IMG/VR virus record: IMGVR_UViG_3300045256_000251
Span: 1 to 41,675 of that record
Length of the DNA: 41,675 nt
From: a virus
Direction: 5' to 3' (one strand)
The position numbers were made by a program, and so were the translations under genes. Numbering within the stretch: the first letter of the stretch is position 1; the number at the start of each line of letters is the position of its first letter. A model generated the notes under the pieces. That model searched no databases and was not told the DNA's origin. It was given only the letters and a program-made list of their open reading frames with translations. Shown here in pieces: positions 1-7,226 of the stretch.

Positions 1-921
1 GGTGGGCGCCGTCAACTCCTCGTTGTGCGCCGCCGCGCTGCCGTCCGCGTACATCAGGTGGACCGACAGCGCGCCGGCCCAGACGCCGTGGTGCTGAAGC
101 TCCTCGATCAGCCGCTCCAGGTTGCGCACCAGCCAGGCGTAGACGCGCGCCACGCTCGACGTGGCCCCGCCTAGGCTACCCCCCCGGGAGATCATCTTGT
201 GGGGCGGCCGCTCGGTGCGGATCGGGGTGACCTGCTCGCCGTTCAGCTCCAGGTGCAGCGCCTCGCCGGCGATCGTGATGAGCGAGCGGATCAGTCGGCG
301 GTCCGCCATCGCCAGGTCCAGGCAGGTGCGGATGCCGTAGGGCTCCAGCGTCGCCGCGCGGCGGGAGGCGATGCCGCTGACCTCGGTGACCGGCGTGCGC
401 TCCAGCAGCGACCGCTCGGCCTCGCGGTCGAGCAGGGCCAGCGCCCCGAACGGCTTGGCGGTGTCGGAGATGAGCTTGGCCAGCGTCCTGCTGCGGCCTA
501 TGCCCACGGTCACCGGCACGCCGACCTCCCGAAGGATGCGGTCGCGCATCGCCACCGCCGTCGCCTGGAGCGTCAGTCCCCGGTGCGGCACGGCCCGGAA
601 GAAGAATTCATCCACGCTATAGAACTCGACCTCGGGGCTGAAGTCGCGCACCACCTCCAGCATGCGGCGGGAGAGGACTTCGTACCAGCGGAAGTCGCGC
701 TTGAGGTAGACGCCGTCGGGGCACTTCTTGACCGCGTCCCAGATCGGCTCGCCGGTCTTGACGCCGGCGGCCTTCATCTCGTAGGACTTGGCGATGACGC
801 AGGCGCCCTGGTTGCCCAACACCGCCACCGGCTTGCCCACGAGGAGTTCGTCCCGGACCCGCTCGGCCGAGACGTAGAAGCAGTCCGCGTCCGTGTGACC
901 GATCGGGTCCGCCGCACGCAT
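1..921 (-). CDS. Y-family (DinB/UmuC-type) DNA polymerase, 3' end missing
   Basis: Translesion DNA polymerase of the Y family, which copies damaged templates. The 307 codons present show the family landmarks in order. HTDADCFYVSAE near residues 9-20 carries the first catalytic Asp (D11). YSVDEFFF near 101-108 carries the second acidic pair (D104/E105). VGIGRSRTLAKLISDTAKPFG is the fingers/palm signature, a helix-hairpin-helix-like EVSGIASRRAATLEPYGI follows, and little-finger sequence comes after that. The ATG at 921 is chosen because an in-frame TGA lies just upstream (near 965) and the distance to the catalytic Asp is typical. No strong ribosome-binding site is seen. The gene runs off the left edge, so its C-terminus, including any clamp-binding peptide, is not visible. 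A LexA-like box lies 54 bases upstream, which suggests damage induction. Confidence 0.93.
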   Translation of the reverse strand, partial: MRAADPIGHTDADCFYVSAERVRDELLVGKPVAVLGNQGACVIAKSYEMKAAGVKTGEPIWDAVKKCPDGVYLKRDFRWYEVLSRRMLEVVRDFSPEVEFYSVDEFFFRAVPHRGLTLQATAVAMRDRILREVGVPVTVGIGRSRTLAKLISDTAKPFGALALLDREAERSLLERTPVTEVSGIASRRAATLEPYGIRTCLDLAMADRRLIRSLITIAGEALHLELNGEQVTPIRTERPPHKMISRGGSLGGATSSVARVYAWLVRNLERLIEELQHHGVWAGALSVHLMYADGSAAAHNEELTAPT

Positions 922-974
922 GGCTACGATGCCCAGCGCCCGCTGCTGGGAAGTGCGGGCAGATCAATCCTAAT

Positions 975-990
975 ATGTACAGAAGTACAG
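975..990. promoter_or_regulatory. LexA-like SOS box upstream of the Y-family polymerase
   Basis: The sequence ATGTACAGAAGTACAG contains a perfect inverted repeat TGTAC-N4-GTACA. It fits the enterobacterial-style TGT-N8-ACA spacing of LexA boxes. It sits in the only intergenic gap (922-1006) before the leftward Y-family polymerase gene, the classical SOS target. That a LexA-type repressor binds here is inference; LexA sites vary between phyla. Confidence 0.5.
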
Positions 991-1006
991 ATTCAAGGGG
1001 CTGCGC

Positions 1007-1666
1007 TCACTGGCTCTCATTTTCCGCGATATCGCGCGTAGGGACCCTCTTGCGCCAGTCCTGTGTCGTCGGGATCTTGAGCTTGATCCGCTTCACCGTC
1101 ACCGCTTTGACGCTGCGCCCTGTCTTCTCGGCGACCTTCTCGTCCGGCATCGTGCCCAGCAGCGCCAGCTCCTCGGCCGTCCACAGCGGCCCGACCTCCC
1201 TCAAAGCCAAGCCGGCCCGCAAGTGCTTTCCTAGGTCCAGCTCTAGCGCCGCCTGCCGCCGCTGCTCAACCTGCTCCGGCGGCAGCGGCCTGCCCCGCGT
1301 TTCCGCCGCCCCACGGGCTGACGCCTGGCGCACCAGTACGCCCGTGCCGGGGTTGTTCGTCCTGGTCACGCCCAGTGCCCTCCGCCACTTCGCGACGGCC
1401 TTGCTGCCGACGCCGAACCACCAGCGGATCGCCTTCGCGGACTCGCTGCGGACGGCCCGGGCCAGCTCCTCGGTGACGATGAAGCCTGGTCCACTACGTC
1501 CGCCGACCGGCACGCCCGTTGGCCACTGGACGCGGCCGGCACTCCAGCCGGTGACGACGCACAATGCGTCCCGGACGATGCACGTCTCGCGGTCACCTAC
1601 GCGGAGCGGCGGTGCGGCGTAGGGGCCGGCGTGCAGGCGGCACTCGTCAGGGCAGGAGACGTTCAT
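1007..1666 (-). CDS. Putative DNA-binding protein with Myb-like HTH motif
   Basis: A 219-residue protein without a named family. Two blocks stand out. Around residues 65-100, ELARAVRSESAKAIRWWFG leads into VAKWRRALGV, a helical block with tryptophans that looks like a DNA-binding helix. Near 165-200, LWTAEELALLGTMPDEKVAEKTGRS then AVTVKRIKLKIP resembles a Myb/SANT-like helix-turn-helix. I associate both blocks with small proteins of Gemmata-type planctomycetes (memory, not searched). The N-terminal 60 residues contain Cys and Trp but no clear motif. The ATG at 1666 overlaps the 3' end of the upstream gene by 20 bases, suggesting co-translation. A regulatory role is likely but the target is unknown. 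Confidence 0.75.
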   Translation of the reverse strand: MNVSCPDECRLHAGPYAAPPLRVGDRETCIVRDALCVVTGWSAGRVQWPTGVPVGGRSGPGFIVTEELARAVRSESAKAIRWWFGVGSKAVAKWRRALGVTRTNNPGTGVLVRQASARGAAETRGRPLPPEQVEQRRQAALELDLGKHLRAGLALREVGPLWTAEELALLGTMPDEKVAEKTGRSVKAVTVKRIKLKIPTTQDWRKRVPTRDIAENESQ

Positions 1667-1919
1667 CCTCGCTGCCCTCTTCTGGGCTCACGCTGCCTTC
1701 CTTGCGGCCCGGAACCGGGCCACGGGTTTGGGGATAGCCTGGACAGGTTTGTTCTGCCAACTTCTTTGTCTCGGTTAGAGGCATTCCATACATCATAGAC
1801 CGGATGACGGCAAGCACCGCCTCCTCGTCTAACCCCACATGTTTGAAGACGATCGTGAAGCCCTTGTCTCTCGACTTCCTTTCCTTCGGCTGCTTATCCT
1901 TGCCTGTTTTCCGCGCCAT
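1647..1919 (-). CDS. Small charged protein, paralog of 2183-2377
   Basis: A 90-residue protein beginning MARKTGKDKQPKERKSRDKG, preceded by an AGGGGG-type ribosome-binding site 7 bases before the ATG. After the basic N-terminus, FTIVFKHVGLDEEAVLAVIR and SMMYGMPL align with ITIFSSNRPGREAMMAAIR and YVLYGMSM of the gene at 2183-2377, so the two are diverged duplicates. The C-terminal third is low in structure. No known domain is recognised. Its position between an excisionase-like HTH gene and a Myb-like gene suggests a regulatory or accessory role. Confidence 0.7.
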   Translation of the reverse strand: MARKTGKDKQPKERKSRDKGFTIVFKHVGLDEEAVLAVIRSMMYGMPLTETKKLAEQTCPGYPQTRGPVPGRKEGSVSPEEGSEDERLLP

Positions 1920-1941
1920 CCCTACATCCCCCTTACGTTGG

Positions 1942-2145
1942 TCAGCGCACAGCATACCGTGAGCGCACCGCGTATCGAGCCTTGAACCGCTCGATGCTGT
2001 TGGCGTAGATCAGCACCTTGCGGCCGACTCTATAGCCTGGCAGCTCGCCTTGGTCGAACCGCTTGTACACGGCGCCGATCGAGCAGTGCAGCGCGTCTGC
2101 AGCGTCTTTGACCGTGAGCGTCGCTTTCTCAGCCTGGCTCGTCAT
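1942..2145 (-). CDS. Excisionase-type helix-turn-helix protein
   Basis: A 67-residue protein with the pattern of the excisionase/MerR-like single-domain HTH family: LTVKDAADALHCSIGAVYKR, FDQGELPGYRVGRKVLIYAN, SIERF. The alternation of a first helix, a recognition helix (VYKRFDQGELP) and a beta-wing with GRK is standard for members that bind DNA as directionality factors or small repressors. The ATG at 2145 follows a good GGGAGG site. The C-terminus ends in a tandem RYAVR-S-RYAVR, a small duplication. With no integrase in view, a role as transcription regulator is as likely as a role in excision. Confidence 0.85.
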   Translation of the reverse strand: MTSQAEKATLTVKDAADALHCSIGAVYKRFDQGELPGYRVGRKVLIYANSIERFKARYAVRSRYAVR

Positions 2146-2182
2146 GTCACCTCCCGCAGGTCCAGCTAATGGATCCAGATCG

Positions 2183-2377
2183 TCACTCGCCCGGGGTCGT
2201 CTTTGCTGGCTCGCCCGTCGAGCGCTGCTCGGGATCGTCCTGACATGACGGAGTTTCCGTCTCCGGGCTGCCCTCTTCCATCGACATGCCGTACAGAACA
2301 TAACGGATAGCGGCCATCATCGCCTCCCTGCCGGGCCGGTTTGAGCTGAAGATCGTGATCTCCTTCTTTCGCGCCAT
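2183..2377 (-). CDS. Small protein, paralog of 1647-1919
   Basis: A 64-residue protein starting MARKKEITIFSSNRPGREAM, with an AAGGGGG-type ribosome-binding site before the ATG at 2377. The middle (MMAAIRYVLYGMSM) matches the FTIVFK...AVIRSMMYGMPL block of 1647-1919, so this is an old tandem duplication now separated by the HTH gene. The C-terminal half is polar (ETETPSCQDDPEQRSTGEP) and probably disordered. Function unknown. It appears to be the first gene of the leftward unit that starts in the gap 2378-2593. Confidence 0.7.
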   Translation of the reverse strand: MARKKEITIFSSNRPGREAMMAAIRYVLYGMSMEEGSPETETPSCQDDPEQRSTGEPAKTTPGE

Positions 2378-2474
2378 CGGCGTACTCCCCCTTCTTCGTG
2401 ACCAGGCCAGTGCCGGACAACCTCGCCCCATGCGGTGGGCAGCGCCGGGACACTATCCCGAGGCCACCCCCAGG

Positions 2475-2507
2475 AATCAAGAGTGATTTGATACAACAGA
2501 GAGTTGT
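2475..2507. promoter_or_regulatory. Two adjacent operator-like inverted repeats
   Basis: The gap 2378-2559 holds AATCA-AGAG-TGATT (2475-2488) and ACAAC-AGAGA-GTTGT (2493-2507), two perfect 5-bp inverted repeats in an unusually AT-rich patch. On the minus strand this patch also contains TTGTAT and TTGATT hexamers of promoter type. It is the natural place for the promoter of the small-regulator unit (2377 leftward). Promoter and operator roles are inferred. Confidence 0.4.
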
Positions 2508-2559
2508 TGCGTCTTCGTTGCGGCTGCGTTGGGGCCTCGCCTGGCGAGAAGTTGGGAAA

Positions 2560-2584
2560 GGGGCCGGCCATTACGACCGGCCCC
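2560..2584 (-). terminator. Hairpin terminator after the clamp/DUF932 unit
   Basis: GGGGCCGG (2560-2567) pairs perfectly with CCGGCCCC (2577-2584) around a 9-base loop. Read leftward, the hairpin lies 10 bases past the stop codon of 2594-2848 and is followed by TTTCCC. This fits a rho-independent terminator with a short T-run. Confidence 0.7.
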
Positions 2585-2593
2585 GTGGTCCCG

Positions 2594-2848
2594 TCAGCAG
2601 CTGACATGGCAGAGCGGCCGCAGCAGCCGCCACAACCTGCCGGCGGCCCGGCGCAGGCCCCGGGCCGCCTCGATCATCTCCGGCGTGATCTCGTCGTGGT
2701 CCACGGCGTAGCTGCGCCCGCTGGGGCGCTCCACCTCGATGTCGATGCTGCCGGCTCCCTCCAGGATCTCCCGGGCGAGGGCGAGGGTGGCCTGGCCGGC
2801 GTCGGCGAAGGTGGCGTCCAGTACGTCGGTGCGGATCGTGATGCTCAT
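2594..2848 (-). CDS. Hypothetical protein
   Basis: An 84-residue protein, MSITIRTDVLDATFADAG at the start, then acidic and alpha-helical sequence and a basic, Leu/Arg-rich C-terminus ending CHVSC. The ribosome-binding site CTGGAG before the ATG is the same as that of the clamp and DUF932 genes upstream, and the gene is the last of that leftward unit, directly before a terminator. No family is recognised. The AVDHDEITPEMIEAARGLRR stretch is a typical helix, not a known motif. Confidence 0.7.
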   Translation of the reverse strand: MSITIRTDVLDATFADAGQATLALAREILEGAGSIDIEVERPSGRSYAVDHDEITPEMIEAARGLRRAAGRLWRLLRPLCHVSC

Positions 2849-2876
2849 GGTTGAGTCTCCAGGTTGTCAGTTTGGT

Positions 2877-3200
2877 TCAGGAAGGTAGCCGGCCGTGCCG
2901 GTGCAGCAGCCGGAGAGCGATCAGGTGCTTGCAGGTGCCGCGCTGGCTGTGGCCGGGGCAGTCGCAGCGGGAGCGCTTGCCGTCCAGGATGACGCGGTAG
3001 ATCGGGGCTTGGTCGGCCTTGACCAGTTTGCTCAGCAAGAAGGTGAGGCCGGTGTCGCGGGACGGCTCGACGAAGTAGCTGGATCGCTCCCGGCCGGAGC
3101 AGATCTCCAGGATGCCGAAGGGGCGCTCGGCCGTGGGCTGCGGGCCGAGCCAGCGAAGCAGCAGGCAGCGGGCGTCTGCGAGGTCGTCGGGGTCGGTCAT
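2877..3200 (-). CDS. SWIM zinc-finger protein
   Basis: A 107-residue protein whose C-terminal part, RSRCDCPGHSQRGTCKHLIA, is a SWIM-type zinc finger (CxC...CxH ligands), a module that mediates DNA or protein binding and often accompanies recombination or mobile-element proteins. The N-terminal 70 residues, with SYFVEPSRDTGLTFLLSKLV and YRVILDGKR, form the beta-strand frame that usually precedes SWIM fingers. The start follows a strong GAGGAGGGG site. It lies 9 bases downstream of the sliding-clamp-like gene, so a role in phage DNA replication or repair is plausible but inferred. Confidence 0.85.
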   Translation of the reverse strand: MTDPDDLADARCLLLRWLGPQPTAERPFGILEICSGRERSSYFVEPSRDTGLTFLLSKLVKADQAPIYRVILDGKRSRCDCPGHSQRGTCKHLIALRLLHRHGRLPS

Positions 3201-3209
3201 GGCCCCTCC

Positions 3210-3800
3210 TCACGTCGAGAGCGGCATAATCAACCCGTCGAAGGTGACGCCGCCGGCGCCCCGGGCGATGACGCCGATGGGCTTGTCCCGGCCGAAGTAG
3301 AGCACTTCCACGGCGGACGAATCGCCCGCCACGGCGCCGGCCGCCTTTAGCAGGCGCACCAGCAGGCCGGCGTCTACGCGGAAGCTCACCGGGGCCGGGC
3401 TCTTGGGCAGTACGCCGTCCACGTCCGGGAAGCGGCCGTCGAGGCAATCCAGCCGCGTGAGGCTGTCGCCGGACGCCATCAGCACCTCCGGCTTCGCCAG
3501 CCGGACCGCGAGCCGCGCCTCGCCCTTCAGCCCGCGAATCGCCTCCAGGAAGCCCCTTCGGGGCAACAGCGCCTCCAGCGCCAGGGCGTCGGGCTCGGGG
3601 AGGGACGCGGCGGCCTTGCGGTCGGCGGCCGTGGGAGCAGACGGGCCGCGAAGGATGCCAAGGACGCGGCCGTCGGTCGCCTCCAGCCGGAAGTGGGCGT
3701 CGGCCAGCTCGCGGACGCGGACGCAGTAGATCGCGTAGCGGGTGTCGCTGCCGGCCGCCAAGCTGGCTAGCGGGGCAACACACTTTGGCAAGAAGATCAT
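3210..3800 (-). CDS. Sliding-clamp-like protein (DNA polymerase III beta type), shortened
   Basis: A 196-residue protein with the sequence texture of beta clamps: FRLEATDGRVLGIL near the start of the first module, LDCLDGRFPDVDGVLPK, which is like the conserved GRFP-Y-x-x-V-P segment, VSFRVDAGLLVRLLKAAG, VEVLYFGRDKPIGVIA, and an end FDGLIMPLS that recalls the terminal MPM segment of bacterial clamps. Bacterial clamps have three modules and about 370 residues. This one has room for two, as in some phage and archaeal-style clamps that form trimers. The ATG at 3800 (CTGGAG site) is chosen over the longer arginine-rich extension. It would tether a polymerase to DNA, possibly including the Y-family enzyme in this block. 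Confidence 0.75.
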   Translation of the reverse strand: MIFLPKCVAPLASLAAGSDTRYAIYCVRVRELADAHFRLEATDGRVLGILRGPSAPTAADRKAAASLPEPDALALEALLPRRGFLEAIRGLKGEARLAVRLAKPEVLMASGDSLTRLDCLDGRFPDVDGVLPKSPAPVSFRVDAGLLVRLLKAAGAVAGDSSAVEVLYFGRDKPIGVIARGAGGVTFDGLIMPLST

Positions 3801-3859
3801 CGGTGGTATCTCCAGGTGATGACCCCGGGCGGGCGCTGCCCGGGGTGCGGGAGGGAGGG

Positions 3860-4792
3860 TCAGCCGGCCATGTCCAGGGCGGCGGTGAGGGCGCGGGCGT
3901 TGATACTGGCCGAGTCGCCGTACCACAGGGAGTTGACGCGGGAGTCAGGGCTGCGGCCGCGTTCGTGGGTGAGCCACTCGCTCACCGCGTTGTAGGCGGC
4001 CCAGTACGTCCCACGGACGGAGGGGAGGTTGTTGCCGGCGCCGGCCTCGAACAGCGACGTGATCTTCTCCAGGATGTTGCGGAGCCTTGGGCCGGGCTTC
4101 TCTGGGGCGTCCAGGACGCGGGCGACGTAGCGCTTCAGGTCCGCCTGGTTGATGTCCTTCGTGGCCAGCCGGCGGTACTGCTCCGCCGTCGCCTCGAACT
4201 TGCCGTCGATGGCGTTGACCGCCTCGCGGACGTTCTCCAGGTTGGCGACGACGCGCGAGGAGTGCCGCACCCTCAGCAGCTGGCTGTCCTTGCTGCCGTG
4301 TGCCATCGTCAGGGTGTTGTTGCACACCACGCGGATCGGGGTGAAGCCGACCCGCACCGCCAGGCTTCCGTCGTGGCTGTTGGACAGCAGCAGGTACTTG
4401 ACCACTTCATCTCCCCGTGCCACCTCCATGGGGGAGCGGTTGAGCCGGGCCAGGACCCAGACGCGGGAGCCGCCGGCCAGGCTGCCGGCCGTCTCCAGGC
4501 TGGCCTCGCCCGCCTCCAGGAACGGGGTGAACCAGGCGAACGCCTCCCTGTTCTGCAACGGCCGGTAGCGCTCGCCGACCGCACCCAGCACCTTGTTGTC
4601 GCTGTCGCGGACGACGGCGAAGGCGGGGGCGCGTTGGCCGTCCAGGGTGATGAGCGGCTTGCGTTCCACCCGCCAGTCCAGGCCGGCCAGGCGCAGGCCG
4701 TCCTCGACGGTGGGCGGGTCATTCAAGACGGTGCCCAGCCCGTGCCAGGCGGGCCTGCGGACGCTGAACATGTTCTCGACCATGTGGCTCAC
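3860..4792 (-). CDS. DUF932 (phage/plasmid-like) protein
   Basis: A 310-residue member of the DUF932/TIGR03299 phage-plasmid family. Landmarks are MFSVRRPAWHGLGTVLND at the N-terminus, AVVRDSDNKVLGAVGERYRPLQN, WVLARLNRSPMEVARGDEV, VGFTPIRVVCNNTLTMA, and RGTYWAAYNAVSEWLTHER near the C-terminus, which is the family's most conserved block. The family is common in phages and conjugative plasmids and usually sits among replication and repair genes; its biochemical function is not established. The start is GTG 4792 with a CTGGAG site, and an ATG three codons later is an alternative. It is the first gene of the leftward unit ending at the hairpin 2560-2584. Confidence 0.9.
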   Translation of the reverse strand: MSHMVENMFSVRRPAWHGLGTVLNDPPTVEDGLRLAGLDWRVERKPLITLDGQRAPAFAVVRDSDNKVLGAVGERYRPLQNREAFAWFTPFLEAGEASLETAGSLAGGSRVWVLARLNRSPMEVARGDEVVKYLLLSNSHDGSLAVRVGFTPIRVVCNNTLTMAHGSKDSQLLRVRHSSRVVANLENVREAVNAIDGKFEATAEQYRRLATKDINQADLKRYVARVLDAPEKPGPRLRNILEKITSLFEAGAGNNLPSVRGTYWAAYNAVSEWLTHERGRSPDSRVNSLWYGDSASINARALTAALDMAG

Positions 4793-4983
4793 GGTGCGTA
4801 CTCCAGGGCTGCCGCCGGACCCGGACGGCGCGGGCTGAGGTCCAGGGCGGGCCGTCCGCCCCGGCTGCTCGGTCGGGTTGTGTGTGGGGTTGGGCGAGGG
4901 AGACGAGAAAGCTATCGAACGGGTCCAATCATCCCAAATTCAGGCCGCAGGGTCAAATACCCCGGGAGGTCTGCAAGCGGGCC

Positions 4984-5274
4984 GGGAATCTTCGCCCGCG
5001 TGCGGGTCGAAGGAAGGAAGCGCCCGGGCGGGGTGTGGGCCTGCGCCAACCGCACCCCGAGGATGAGGGTGCCGGCCCCTGGCTGCGCCATCAGCTCCGG
5101 GGAATCTTCCCGAGGCATGGGGAAGTTGTGTTGTCGATCGCCTGCGCCATCCGCACGGCGAAGCTCACAAACGAGCGGCATTGCGCAATCTTGACGCGAA
5201 ATGACAGCGCCATGACAACCTGCCGGCAAGATTGAGTAGTAGCCGCGTCACTGCCGTGCCCCGGCTGCGCCAAC
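4984..5274. repeat. Iteron-like direct repeats in an 800-base non-coding region
   Basis: The region 4793-5523 has no gene I can support. It contains four same-orientation copies of the 10-mer CTGCGCCA(A/T)C at 5041, 5083, 5142 and 5265. It also has two copies of GGGAATCTTC (4984 and 5100) and a perfect 8-bp inverted pair CAATCTTG/CAAGATTG (5186-5193 and 5227-5234). Such clustering beside clamp and polymerase genes is what phage and plasmid replication origins look like. Use as an origin is an inference. Confidence 0.45.
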
Positions 5275-5523
5275 AGCAGCTGCGATGGGCCTCAACGCGC
5301 GAGACGCGAGCAGGTGTGTGCGGGATGCAGGGTATCCAGTGGTCGCCGCTGTCCGCGATGAGCTTTTCAGGGACATGCCCTTTGCGGGGCCAAGAATGAC
5401 CTCCAGGCGATCGCAGCGGTGAGACGGCCCGAGGCAGCCTCAACGGCCCGCGATCGCTCCACGGGCCGCGTGGACGCGGGAAAGGGCATGCCCGTGAACG
5501 GGCGATCAGAGGGGGAAACGCGA

Positions 5524-5560
5524 ACGGCCCGGGCAGGGAGCAAGTCCCCGTCCGGGCCGT
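5524..5560 (-). terminator. Hairpin terminator after the Ala-rich protein gene
   Basis: ACGGCCCGG (5524-5532) pairs perfectly with CCGGGCCGT (5552-5560), with a nested G-run/C-run stem in the loop. It lies 37 bases past the stop codon of the leftward gene 5597-6952. The flank GGAAACGCGAAC just before it recurs at the right end of the window (41639), in front of a similar hairpin. Confidence 0.65.
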
Positions 5561-5596
5561 AGTGGTTGGTGCGATGGGTTCGGCTTACGCGCGGTG

Positions 5597-6952
5597 TCAG
5601 GCGGCGGCGGGAACCGGCTTGCCATTGGCGCTCGGCTCACCCTTGTCCTTGCGGGTCAGCACCAGGCGCGCCGCCTGCACGGCCTTGCCCGCCTGCTCCG
5701 GCAGCTTCGCCTTGGCGTGGTCCAGGGCGAGGAACAGCGTGCGCGCCACCGCCTCCGCCGGCAGCTTGGCGTGCCCGGCCAGCAGCGCCCGCACCAGGTC
5801 GTACAGCAGCGCCTCCGGGTCGTCGTGCCCCTGAACCGCGTCCACAAGCATGCTCGCGGCGTCCTTCACGGTTGCCTTGGACACGCTCTTGAGCAGGTTC
5901 TCGCCACGGCACTCCGGGGCCGGGGGCTGCGGCTGCTCCTGCCTCCGCTCGCGGCGCTCCGCCTTCCGCTCCTGGCTGGCGCGCCGGGCCTCGGCCTCGG
6001 CCTGCTTGCGCGCCGCGTCGCGGGCCTCCTGCGCAGCCCGGGCCGCCTCGCGAGCCGCCTGTTCCTCCGCGAACCGCTTGGCGTCGGCTGCCTTGCGGGC
6101 AAACTCCGCCTCGGCCTTGGCCTGCTCCGCCTTGGCCAGCGCCTCCGCCTTGGCCGCGTCGTCGGCTGCGTCCTTGGCTTCCTGCTCCGCAGCGGCAGCG
6201 GCTACCGCCTTGGCCTTGGCCTCCGCCTCCGCCCGCTCCATCGCCTGGCGCTCGGCCTTGGCCCGCTGCACGGCCTCGCGCTGGGCCACCTCCTTGGCCT
6301 CGGACTCCCGGCGGGCCTGCTCCTCGGCCCGGCGGGCGTGGTCCTGCACTAGAGCCTTGGCCCGCTCCAGGCAGGCGGCCTTGCTCAGCCCGCCGCTGAC
6401 GCACTCGGCGAACGCGGCCAGGCACTGCTGCTCGGAGCCGGGCAGCAAGGCGTAGCCCTCCTCGGGCGTGTCCTTCTGGATCCGCTCCACCAACAGGCAC
6501 CAGGCGTCGCGGTAGTGCCCGTAGGGGACGTTGGCGGCCGGCTTGGCAAGGCCGGGTTCATCGCACAGCAGGCGGTACGCCTGGTACACGCGCACCAGCC
6601 GGTTCACGTCCACGGTGTCGCTGGCGTAGGCGGCCAGCTGGCCCTCGATGGCCTGCACGGCGGCGGCCCGCTTGTCGCCCAGGGTCAGGCGGCGGGTGAT
6701 GTAGTCGTGGGCCAGGCGGCCGGCCTCGATCAACCCCTGGCGGTAGTCGCGCTCGCCCCGGCTGTAGGCACGGACCAGGGCCTTGAGGGTGGCCTGGCAC
6801 TCCTCGCGGGCCTGCTCCTCACGGGCCTCGCCCTCCTGTTGCGCGGCCTTGGCGCGGGTCACCGCCAGGGCGGCCTGCTCGGCCGCCGCGTGTGGCTCCG
6901 GGTTGGCGGCCGGGGTGGACGCTACGGTCGGGGTGGTGATAGGATCGCTCAC
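5597..6952 (-). CDS. Ala/Lys/Glu-rich coiled-coil protein, paralog of 39856-41169
   Basis: A 451-residue protein of unknown family. The N-terminal 180 residues hold a folded-looking domain with TVDVNRLVRVYQAYRLLCDE, NVPYGHYRDAWCLLVERI and TPEEGYALLPGSEQQCLAAF. The next 170 are an almost pure Ala/Lys/Glu/Arg coiled coil of TolA-like composition. The last 90 form a second folded block (SMLVDAVQGHDDPEALLYDLVRALLAGHAKLP). The same three-part layout and the DVNRL...VPYGHY core recur at 39856-41169. The GTG at 6952 with a GAGGAG site is preferred to an upstream extension of low quality. It is a monocistronic leftward gene with its own terminator; the role is unknown, with scaffold-like or DNA-organising functions possible. 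Confidence 0.85.
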   Translation of the reverse strand: MSDPITTPTVASTPAANPEPHAAAEQAALAVTRAKAAQQEGEAREEQAREECQATLKALVRAYSRGERDYRQGLIEAGRLAHDYITRRLTLGDKRAAAVQAIEGQLAAYASDTVDVNRLVRVYQAYRLLCDEPGLAKPAANVPYGHYRDAWCLLVERIQKDTPEEGYALLPGSEQQCLAAFAECVSGGLSKAACLERAKALVQDHARRAEEQARRESEAKEVAQREAVQRAKAERQAMERAEAEAKAKAVAAAAAEQEAKDAADDAAKAEALAKAEQAKAEAEFARKAADAKRFAEEQAAREAARAAQEARDAARKQAEAEARRASQERKAERRERRQEQPQPPAPECRGENLLKSVSKATVKDAASMLVDAVQGHDDPEALLYDLVRALLAGHAKLPAEAVARTLFLALDHAKAKLPEQAGKAVQAARLVLTRKDKGEPSANGKPVPAAA

Positions 6953-7207
6953 GGTGGCACTCCTCGTTAGTGCTGCCCGGGGGCCGGGCTGCTCCAGCAG
7001 CGCCGGCCCATTCCTCCGCCCCACCCCGCACCTGGGGGAGGGCAATTAGCGGAGGGCCGAAGGGGCAATTTCATCGGCCGTGCGACCATTCTTCCCAGCA
7101 AAACCGCTCCCGTCAAACGGGATTACCGGATTTTTCCGATCCTCCTCGTCGGCATTGACGTTGCTCCGTGCGCGCGAGAGCTTTCCAGTGGCGACCTTCC
7201 GGCGACG

Positions 7208-7226
7208 AAAAGCCCGCAGGCTTTTT
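7208..7226. terminator. Bidirectional hairpin terminator
   Basis: AAAAGCC-CGCA-GGCTTTTT is a perfect 7-bp stem with a 4-base loop and A/T runs on both sides, the form of a bidirectional intrinsic terminator. It stands in the 812-base stretch 6953-7764 between the leftward Ala-rich gene and the rightward membrane ORFs. That stretch otherwise holds only regulatory-looking palindromes. Confidence 0.55.

Noticed and set aside
617-967. Minus-strand frame inside the left-edge polymerase
   Set aside because: It is a shifted frame of the Y-family polymerase gene; it has Gly/Arg-rich shadow composition and no family motif.
1942-2145. Excisionase gene as proof of a prophage
   Set aside because: The same HTH family includes many plain regulators; without an integrase or attachment site it does not prove lysogeny.
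4912-5229. Minus-strand frame in the repeat-rich gap (MPAGCHGAVISRQDCAM...)
   Set aside because: Weak start context and composition unlike neighbouring genes; the direct repeats cross it in a way that ignores the reading frame.
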